From Bryobacterales bacterium (GTDB lineage: Bacteria > Acidobacteriota > Terriglobia > Bryobacterales > Bryobacteraceae), in the NCBI GenBank assembly GCA_003136675.1, contig PLFE01000047.1:12380-57683 (forward strand): a DNA stretch of 45,304 nucleotides, given 5' to 3'. The position numbers were made by a program, and so were the translations under genes. This document shows positions 35,513 through 41,400 of this stretch, one piece after another. The notes under the pieces are model-generated. The model worked only from the letters and a program-made list of their open reading frames with translations. It searched no databases and had not been told where the DNA came from. Position 1 is the first letter of the stretch. Each line of letters starts with the position of its first letter.

Positions 35513-36181
35513 GTGACCGGATTCCATTGGAATGAACGCGGCGAATTGAGCGCCGACCTGCTCGACGAGATCGATTGGCTCGATCACGGCTTCGGGACCA
35601 GGCACTCCCCTGCTCCGGGCTGGCCCATCGCCACTGTGAAGCAAATTCACTCCGCTGATGTGATTGATGCGGCTGGACTTAGTGGAGACCGGGGCCAGGG
35701 AGACGCACTTGTGACTCATACCCCCGGCCTCGCCGTCGGCGTGCGCACGGCGGATTGCCTGCCAGTCCTTCTGGTGGACGTGAGCCACCGCGCCGTGGCG
35801 GCCGTTCACGCCGGGTGGAGAGGCTCGGCTGAGGAAATCGTGGAGCGGACCATCGAACGCATGCGCGAAACATACGGAACGAACCCAGACCAGCTTCGCG
35901 CCGCCATCGGTCCCGGTATCGGCAAATGCTGTTTCGAAGTGGGACCCGAGGTGGCTCGCCGGTTTTCACGCTGGCATCCGGAATTGGCCGCCAGCGAAAA
36001 GAACCATCTACTCGATCTGGTGGATATCAACCACAAGCAATTGGAAGGAGCCGGAGTGAGGCCGGAAAATATTTCCGAATCCGGTCTCTGCACCATGGAC
36101 AGGACCGACATCCTCTACTCTTTCCGGAAGGAACGGGAGAATGCGGGGAGAATGCTCGCGTGGATCGCCATCCGAAAATAG
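35513..36181 (+). CDS. pgeF: Laccase-domain purine nucleoside phosphorylase (YfiH/PgeF family)
   Basis: A 222-residue protein of the YfiH/LACC1 family. Conserved residues visible are His46 (KQIHSADV), Cys82 (RTADCLPVLL), His99 (VHAGWRG), IGPGIGKCCFEVG and the C-terminal DILYSFRKE. These zinc-binding residues form the active site used for purine nucleoside phosphorylase/adenosine deaminase activity, and the family also edits peptidoglycan precursors (PgeF). It starts at GTG 35513, preceded by GAGG within a few bases. Divergent from the AtuA-like gene. Confidence 0.9.
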   Translation: MTGFHWNERGELSADLLDEIDWLDHGFGTRHSPAPGWPIATVKQIHSADVIDAAGLSGDRGQGDALVTHTPGLAVGVRTADCLPVLLVDVSHRAVAAVHAGWRGSAEEIVERTIERMRETYGTNPDQLRAAIGPGIGKCCFEVGPEVARRFSRWHPELAASEKNHLLDLVDINHKQLEGAGVRPENISESGLCTMDRTDILYSFRKERENAGRMLAWIAIRK

Positions 36182-36185
36182 ACGC

Positions 36186-36221
36186 AAAAAAAATTAAAGC
36201 GCGAGGATTACCCCGCGCTTT
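36186..36221 (-). terminator. Intrinsic terminator of the DksA-like gene
   Basis: On the minus strand, AAAGCGCG...CGCGCTTT forms a stem with a short loop (36196-36221), followed by AATTTTTTTT (36186-36195). It lies 26 bases after the stop of the minus-strand gene at 36247. Confidence 0.8.
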
Positions 36222-36246
36222 CAAATCCCAGAATATGAGGCGTCCG

Positions 36247-36633
36247 TTAAGCCGCGTTCTGAAGCAGGCTGTCGAGCGGTGTCTCCTCGACCTCGAACTC
36301 GTGACGATCCGCCGCTTCCTGGCACTTGATGCAGAAGGCGGTTTGCGGTACGGCATTCAGTCGCTTGAGACTAATCTCTTCGTCGCAATGCATGCAGGTC
36401 CCATAAGAACCTTCAGCGATTCGGGCCAGCGCACCGCGAACCTGGCGAAGGAGGTTGGATTCCCGGTCCAGATTGCGGATGGCGAGCTCACGTTCACCGG
36501 CAAGCTGCACTTCATCAAGGGCATCGGGCGTCTTTTCGATGGCGATGTCCTCGCGATTCCGCAGTGCTCCGCCCAGTTCCGCCTGGCGGCCTTCTAAAAA
36601 AGTCTTAAATTTCTCCAACTCAGCCTTGGTCAT
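36247..36633 (-). CDS. TraR/DksA-type zinc-finger regulator
   Basis: A 128-residue protein with the DksA/TraR layout: a helical N-terminal coiled coil (residues ~1-75) and a four-cysteine zinc finger GTCMHCDEEISLKRLNAVP plus CIKC (Cys80, 83, 101, 104). Such proteins bind the RNA polymerase secondary channel and mediate stringent or starvation responses. The acidic tip DALDEVQ resembles the loop that contacts the catalytic site. The start is ATG 36633, with GGAGAG at ideal distance; an upstream extension to 36708 is rejected. A possible sigma-54 element lies 155 bases upstream. Confidence 0.88.
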   Translation of the reverse strand: MTKAELEKFKTFLEGRQAELGGALRNREDIAIEKTPDALDEVQLAGERELAIRNLDRESNLLRQVRGALARIAEGSYGTCMHCDEEISLKRLNAVPQTAFCIKCQEAADRHEFEVEETPLDSLLQNAA

Positions 36634-36788
36634 TTTTCTCTCCTTACAAATCGCTGTCGAAACAGTAGGACGGTGAACTCGTCTAAAAAGTTTCAGAATC
36701 TTCGCCACCCCGGCTCAATAAATCTGCGCGCCGATGACTAATACTTTCCAGCTATAGCCGTTCACTGGCCTTGCTGGGACTACCCTAT

Positions 36789-36804
36789 AGCACGTCTCGT
36801 GCCA
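36789..36804 (-). promoter_or_regulatory. Possible sigma-54 (-24/-12) promoter
   Basis: On the minus strand TGGCACGAGACGTGCT matches TGGCACG-N4-TTGCT except for one base in the -12 half. The GG and GC are correctly spaced. It would drive the DksA-like gene at 36633. The same bases form a small inverted repeat (GCACG-TCT-CGTGC), an alternative explanation. No activator is nearby. Confidence 0.35.
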
Positions 36805-37047
36805 AAACCATTGCTCTAACCAACAACTCCGAATGAAGCACTTTACCGCAACACACTAACGGTCGTCCAGAAGAGCGACAAATCTTATAGAATTTTTCAA
36901 ACATTTCAAATCGCCCCACTGCAAATTCTTTTCGACATTCCTATTAGCCAATCAGCCAAAGGAGCGGATTCGCCAGCACCTGCGCAATCAGGCAGGCACG
37001 ACAAACCTACATACGTCCAAACGGTCAGTTTTGGTTTGGAAATCCGA

Positions 37048-37077
37048 GGGGAGCGGAGCAACTCCCCGTATTTTTTT
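37048..37077 (+). terminator. Plus-strand intrinsic terminator-like hairpin with no plus-strand gene
   Basis: GGGGAG-(8)-CTCCCC followed by GTATTTTTTT is a standard rho-independent terminator in the plus orientation. No plus-strand coding gene lies upstream within 860 bases (pgeF ends at 36181). Confidence 0.55.
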
Positions 37078-37237
37078 GTCGCACGAACGCTTTGGCTGCG
37101 ACAACCGGGTGACACCCGATAAACAGGAGTACCACTCGAATCGTGCAATTATGGCACTAACGGGCATCTTTCGTCAATAGATGCCGCCCGGTCGGATAAA
37201 GTTTTTTTGTTTTTGTATTTTTTGAGCGAACCAAATC

Positions 37238-37783
37238 TCACTTCGAAGTCAGGCTGACTTCTTTCGCGATCACGCCCAGTTCGCGGATATCCACCTGCCC
37301 CGGGGAGATGGCCTTGTCCAGACTGAAGTCCACGCGCACGGAGGTCGAAGCCAGGTTACTGGCCGGGATGTCCTGGGCATAGACCTGTTCGCCCGTGGTG
37401 GAATAGGTTTGCGGAGCGAGCGCGACGTCCTTCACGTTCGGAGAAAGAACATTCGCCGACAACGTGACCGTATGCAGGGCCTTTATCGCCGGGTCGGGAA
37501 ACACGAAGCGAAACGTCAGCTTGCCCCCCTTGGCGGCGGCGCCGGCCGGCACGCCCAGAGCCACCGAGAAGGTTTTGGCCGTCCAGCGCCATGCCCCGTC
37601 TTCCACCCCGTAGAAGCCGGTCAGGAGCTGCTTGGCGGTGCGGGACGAGTTCATGGAGATGTCCGGCGACAGTTCGGATGCGTCGGAGTTTCCGGTCTTC
37701 GGCCCACAGCCAGCGAGAGCCGTTCCCAGAGCGATGGCCAGCGAAGCCGTCATCAAATATTTCGTTTGTCGTTTAGTCGCCAA
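37238..37783 (-). CDS. Small lipoprotein of unknown function
   Basis: About 181 residues. A charged start and hydrophobic helix lead to the lipobox ALAGC (residues ~22-26 from TTG 37783), followed by GPKTGNSDASEL. The mature part (PDISMNSSRTAKQLLTGFYGVEDGAWRWTAKTFSVAL) is a beta-rich domain resembling a carbohydrate-binding-like sandwich. Function unknown. Start choice: TTG 37783 has GAGG upstream, ATG 37753 would give a shorter lipobox leader, and TTG 37798 is possible. It overlaps the oxidoreductase 3' end by 11 bases, so it is co-transcribed. Confidence 0.65.
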   Translation of the reverse strand: MATKRQTKYLMTASLAIALGTALAGCGPKTGNSDASELSPDISMNSSRTAKQLLTGFYGVEDGAWRWTAKTFSVALGVPAGAAAKGGKLTFRFVFPDPAIKALHTVTLSANVLSPNVKDVALAPQTYSTTGEQVYAQDIPASNLASTSVRVDFSLDKAISPGQVDIRELGVIAKEVSLTSK

Positions 37784-39824
37784 TCTTTTCAACCTCAACC
37801 AAACAACTATAGAACGTCGCGCCGCCGCTCATGTCGGTGAGCCGCTGGCTGGTCAGCACATTCACATTTTGCCGGTCGGCCGCACGGCGCGGCCAGCGCA
37901 CGGACGGCACGGAAACCACGCCCCGCAGAACCGTCCCGGCCACCGCGGCGCGCAGCATCAGCGAACCACGTCCGTTGAAGATGCGGACCTGGTCGCCATC
38001 CACCACGCCGCGTCGTTGTGCGTCTTCCGGATTGAGCGTCGCGGTGAGCGTTTCACTGTCCGCGTCGGCCCGATTCCCAAAGGTGGAATTCATGCTGTTG
38101 TGATTTTTCGGAGAGATGAGCTCCAGAGGAAAACGGGCGCTCAAATCCCGATCCCCGCGCCGGGATTCCACGGGCGGCGAATACTGAATGGTTTCGGCGT
38201 GGAATTCGCACTTGCCTGACGCCGTGCCGAAATTCCCTTGGGCGAACGGCAGGAAGGGCTCGCCTTCGTCCGAAACACGCAAGCGGATGGAACGGTCCCG
38301 GTCAAGCTGTTCGAAGGTAATCCCTTGCAGAAACGGATGCCCGGAATTCAGCAGACCGCGGATCATGTCTTCCTCGCTTTCGTCGAAACAGGGTTCGGAG
38401 AAACCCATTCGCTTGGCCAGTTCGCGGAAAATTTCCACGTTCGACCGGCACTCGCCCGGAGCGGTCAGCGCGGCGCGGGCGAACTGCAGGTAGTAATGGC
38501 CGTAGGCGAGATAAACGTCGGTATGCTCCAGGAAGGTGGTAGTGGGCAGCAGGATATCGGCGTAGTCCGCCGTGTCGGTTTGAAGCTGTTCGATGACCAC
38601 GGTGAACAGGTCATCCCGGCGCAAGCCTCGCGTCACCTGGTTCTGGTCCGGCGCAACCGCGGCGGGGTTCGAGCAGTAGACTACCACTGCTTTGACCCGC
38701 GGCCGGTCGAGTTCGGTGAGAGCGCGGCCGAGTTCGGACATATTCACCAGGCGCGCTTCGCGTCCCAGTGCGGCGTGTTGAAGATCCTTGCGCTCCAGGC
38801 TCGGCGTATTGAAGTGGAATGCGCCGGACGTGGAAAGCTGCAGACCGCCCCCAACATCGCGCCAGGAGCCGGTGAGCGCGGGGAGAAGCGAAATGAGCCG
38901 CACCGCCATGCCGCCGCGATCGGATCGCTGCACGCCGTAGTTGACGCGAATGACGGCCGGCCTGGAGGAGGCGTAATCGCGCGCGAGGCTGACGATCTCC
39001 TCGGCGGCGATGCCCGTCATCTGGGAAACCACCCCCGGCGAGTACTCTTCCACCTTCCGTGCCAGATCGTCAAAGCCGAGCGTGTGCTTCCTGATGTACT
39101 CCGCATCGAAGAGCCGTTCGCGAATGATGACGTGCATCAGCCCCAGTGCCAGCGCGGCATCGCTTCCGGGATAGATCGAAAAGTGCTTGTCGGAGAGGTG
39201 ACCCAGTTTGTTCCGCACCGGATCGATGGTGTACAGCCTGGCGCCATTGCGGCGGGCTTCTACGATGAACGGCCAGAGGTGCACGTTGGTGGCGAGGATG
39301 TTGGCGCCCCACGCGAGGATGAACCGGGAGTGGCGAAACTGCTCGGGCTCAGTCCCGTAGCGTAGACCGAGCGCGGCCACTAAACCCGCGCCGCCGGTGG
39401 AAGAACAGATCGTCCGGTCCAGACGGGACGCCCCCAGGCGGTGGAAGAAGCGCCGGTCCATGCCGTTGGCCTGCAGCATCCCCATCGACCCCGCGAAGCT
39501 GTAGGGCAGGATGGATTCGGAGCCGAACTCGGCCGCCGTTTGCTTCAGGCGCCCGGCGATTTCGTCCAGCGCGTCGTCCCAGGAAATGCGCGTGAAGCGG
39601 CCCTCGCCTTTGGCGCCATTGCGGCGCTGCGGGTGAAGCAGGCGATCGGGCGAGTATTCGCGCTCCAGGTACCGGGCCACTTTGCCGCAGAGAAAGCCGC
39701 GCGTGATGGGATGCGCGGGGTCGCCCCGCAGGCGCGACCCCGCGCCGGATTCATCGACGTTGATCAGCAGAGAGCAGGTATCGGGACAATCCAGCGCGCA
39801 AACGGAACGGCGCACCTCAGGCAT
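37773..39824 (-). CDS. Molybdopterin oxidoreductase (DMSO reductase family)
   Basis: A 683-residue enzyme. The N-terminal [4Fe-4S] motif CALDCPDTC..GFLCGK uses Cys9, Cys13, Cys17 and Cys46. The molybdopterin-binding core is complete (ISWDDALDEIAGRL, RFILAWGANILATNVHLWP, LPTTTFLEHTDVY, SPKNHNSMNSTFGNRADAD). The putative metal-ligand region (SSTGGAG) has no Ser/Cys/Asp that I can assign with certainty. No Tat signal is seen, so it appears cytoplasmic. The substrate is unknown. It overlaps the following lipoprotein gene. TACACT lies five bases upstream of its ATG. Confidence 0.88.
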   Translation of the reverse strand: MPEVRRSVCALDCPDTCSLLINVDESGAGSRLRGDPAHPITRGFLCGKVARYLEREYSPDRLLHPQRRNGAKGEGRFTRISWDDALDEIAGRLKQTAAEFGSESILPYSFAGSMGMLQANGMDRRFFHRLGASRLDRTICSSTGGAGLVAALGLRYGTEPEQFRHSRFILAWGANILATNVHLWPFIVEARRNGARLYTIDPVRNKLGHLSDKHFSIYPGSDAALALGLMHVIIRERLFDAEYIRKHTLGFDDLARKVEEYSPGVVSQMTGIAAEEIVSLARDYASSRPAVIRVNYGVQRSDRGGMAVRLISLLPALTGSWRDVGGGLQLSTSGAFHFNTPSLERKDLQHAALGREARLVNMSELGRALTELDRPRVKAVVVYCSNPAAVAPDQNQVTRGLRRDDLFTVVIEQLQTDTADYADILLPTTTFLEHTDVYLAYGHYYLQFARAALTAPGECRSNVEIFRELAKRMGFSEPCFDESEEDMIRGLLNSGHPFLQGITFEQLDRDRSIRLRVSDEGEPFLPFAQGNFGTASGKCEFHAETIQYSPPVESRRGDRDLSARFPLELISPKNHNSMNSTFGNRADADSETLTATLNPEDAQRRGVVDGDQVRIFNGRGSLMLRAAVAGTVLRGVVSVPSVRWPRRAADRQNVNVLTSQRLTDMSGGATFYSCLVEVEKIGD

Positions 39825-39862
39825 ACTTCAGTGTAGCCGCGGAGCCGGCGGGGCGCCATCGG

Positions 39863-40318
39863 CTAATGCTTCGCCCACGCCCAGCCGGTGATGCGCCAAC
39901 CCTCCCGGCTTTTTTGCAAGGCCACCGTAATGGTCGAGCCGGCCTCCCGAACCGGCTTCCCGCTTTTCTTGTACGTGTAGGTCGCGGGAGCAACGAAATA
40001 AGCGCGATCCGCGGTGACATCGACGTGCGTGGGGCTGCTGAGCACCACGATTCCATCGGTGATGGCATTTTTCCTGGCGTCGGCGTCGAAGTCGTCCATC
40101 CACTTCGCGCACGCCCCCGCGCCGTGCCACTCGTGAGGGGGAAAGTCATCGACAATCGATGTCTGAAGGGCGCAAGCCGCCAGGGACATTTTTGTGTCGC
40201 CTTTGTTGAAACCATCGACGAACTGATGCACCGTCGCAACCACCGCGCTGCTTTCCGTTCCAGGGGTCTGGGCGGCGGCGGAGCCAGCCACTGCGAGCGC
40301 GATCAGTATCCTGTTCAT
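39863..40318 (-). CDS. Secreted NTF2/SnoaL-like protein
   Basis: A 151-residue protein with a signal peptide (MNRILIALAVAGSAAAQTPG). The mature part looks like a ketosteroid-isomerase-like fold: VVATVHQFVDGFNKGDTKMSLAACALQTSIVDDFPPHEW, ending ITVALQKSREGWRITGWAWAKH. Such domains are often stand-alone binding or enzyme modules with no assigned activity. ATG 40318 has AAGGA at the right distance, so the longer frame to 40465 is not used. Confidence 0.8.
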   Translation of the reverse strand: MNRILIALAVAGSAAAQTPGTESSAVVATVHQFVDGFNKGDTKMSLAACALQTSIVDDFPPHEWHGAGACAKWMDDFDADARKNAITDGIVVLSSPTHVDVTADRAYFVAPATYTYKKSGKPVREAGSTITVALQKSREGWRITGWAWAKH

Positions 40319-40334
40319 CTGTTTCCTTGTTTTG

Positions 40335-40460
40335 AGCGATCTTAGCATTTTGCGGGTCGTCGAGCGCCGCCGTGTCTTTGGCTCCCAGAACAAAATAGCG
40401 TCTGATCCACTCTTCGCTGAGACCGCGAAACGGCGTTTGGTCTCCCCGCGCGAATCGCAT
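40335..40460 (-). pseudogene. N-terminal remnant of a GNAT acetyltransferase
   Basis: A frame from ATG 40460 reads MRFARGDQTPFRGLSEEWI, then RRYFVLGAKDTAALDDPQNAKI. This matches the start of GNAT proteins of the type F..LNEEWI.RYFVLE..D...L.DP. It stops resembling the family after ~42 residues and merges with the next gene's leader region. The acetyl-CoA-binding part is absent. Identification rests on memory of the family pattern. Confidence 0.4.
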
Positions 40461-40560
40461 TGCATCCCCGCATCCCCTCGAAAAAGCTCTATCGAAACAT
40501 GCGCATGATGTTGTGCGGGGCGGGTCGCCTCAACGCTGTTTTTCGCTTACATTGAAGGGC

Positions 40561-40771
40561 ATGGAAGTACATTCCACAACGGAGCAGGAAACGCAGCTTG
40601 CGCAACTCGCCACCAAGGCCGGTACTGACGCCGAGCAATTGGTGAAGGATACTATTCTGCGCCTGATTGAGGATGACCCCCCTCCGGCGTCCGGCCCCCG
40701 AATTGCCGTCCTGGGACCTCGGAGCCATAGGATCCTTCCATCGTCCCGACCTTTACGGCGATGTCCATTGA
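40561..40771 (+). pseudogene. VapB-like antitoxin with frameshift in a C6 tract
   Basis: ATG 40561 opens MEVHSTTEQETQLAQLATKAGTD, then EQLVKDTILRLIEDD, a typical antitoxin start. At GACCCCCC (C6, 40677-40682) the frame slips. In the +1 frame the sequence continues ELPSWDLGAIGSFHRPDLYGDVH with TGA at 40769-40771, a normal C-terminus of this antitoxin class. As written, the original frame runs on for ~60 meaningless codons into vapC. Loss of one C would restore the protein. The vapC start (40761) overlaps the restored stop. Confidence 0.82.
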
Positions 40772-41201
40772 ACCCGGAATTGTTGACGCGAATGTTCTGG
40801 TCTATGCGTTCGATGCGAACGCTCCCCAGCATTCGGCATCACGTACTTTGCTCGATGCAGGGCGCGCGGGCACGACGACGCTTTACGTCACCTCTCAGGT
40901 GCTTTGTGAATTCTATTCAATCGTCACCAATTCCAGGCGCGTGTTAAAGCCGCGAACGGGGGCCGATGCCATAGCCGCCATAGCGGACTTGCTCTCTTTT
41001 CTTCACGTGCTGCCTGTTCCCGCCCGCACGGTTGAGGGATGGCCTGCCTTGCTTCGCAGCCGTCCCGTCACTGGTGGCGCTGTTTTCGATTTACAGCTTG
41101 CCGCCGCGATGCTGGCGAATGGGGTTCAACGCATTTACACGTATAACACCAGCGACTTTGAGTGCTTCAAGGAATTAGTTGCTGCAGAACCATCTGGCTA
41201 G
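40761..41201 (+). CDS. vapC: VapC-type PIN ribonuclease toxin
   Basis: A 146-residue PIN-domain protein. Active-site acids are intact: Asp9 (VDANVLVYAFD), Glu50 (VLCEFY), Asp110 (GGAVFDLQLAAAM) and Asp132 (TYNTSDF). It would cleave RNA and need an antitoxin. Its own upstream antitoxin is frameshifted, so either this protein is restrained by another antitoxin or by programmed frameshifting, or it is not expressed. ATG 40761 overlaps the antitoxin 3' end by 11 bases. Confidence 0.88.
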   Translation: MSIEPGIVDANVLVYAFDANAPQHSASRTLLDAGRAGTTTLYVTSQVLCEFYSIVTNSRRVLKPRTGADAIAAIADLLSFLHVLPVPARTVEGWPALLRSRPVTGGAVFDLQLAAAMLANGVQRIYTYNTSDFECFKELVAAEPSG

Positions 41202-41271
41202 CCCGCAAAGGGTGCGTCGGGCACCCTCATTGCATTCAAGTAAAGCGGCCCGCGCACTCCGTTTTGCGGGC
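41201..41271. terminator. Nested hairpin between convergent vapC and FG-GAP genes
   Basis: GCCCGCAAA (41201-41209) pairs with TTTGCGGGC (41263-41271) and encloses a second hairpin GGGTGC/GCACCC (41210-41226). It lies right at the vapC stop between convergent genes. A bidirectional terminator is likely, though no strong T-tract follows on either side. Confidence 0.4.
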
Positions 41272-41400
41272 GACTTACTTAGAAGATGGACCGCATGACA
41301 ATGTTCGACTTGCCGCCGTTTTATGTTCCGGGCGTGGAGTTCGGAGGAACTCATTCGGCCGGCATCACACATGCATCCCTACGTGAACCCCCAAAAGCCC

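Larger units (their letters stand above)
36709..37237. other. AT-richer intergenic region with several hairpins
   Basis: No gene recognised in about 530 bases. From 37016 on, five hairpins follow each other: TCCAAAC/GTTTGGA (37016-37040), GGGGAG/CTCCCC (37048-37067), TTGTCGCA/TGCGACAA (37076-37104), CGGGT/ACCCG (37106-37118) and GGCATCT/AGATGCC (37163-37185). T-tracts lie near 37071 and 37202-37225. Possibly one or more structured RNAs; the protein genes on either side are on the minus strand. Confidence 0.5.
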
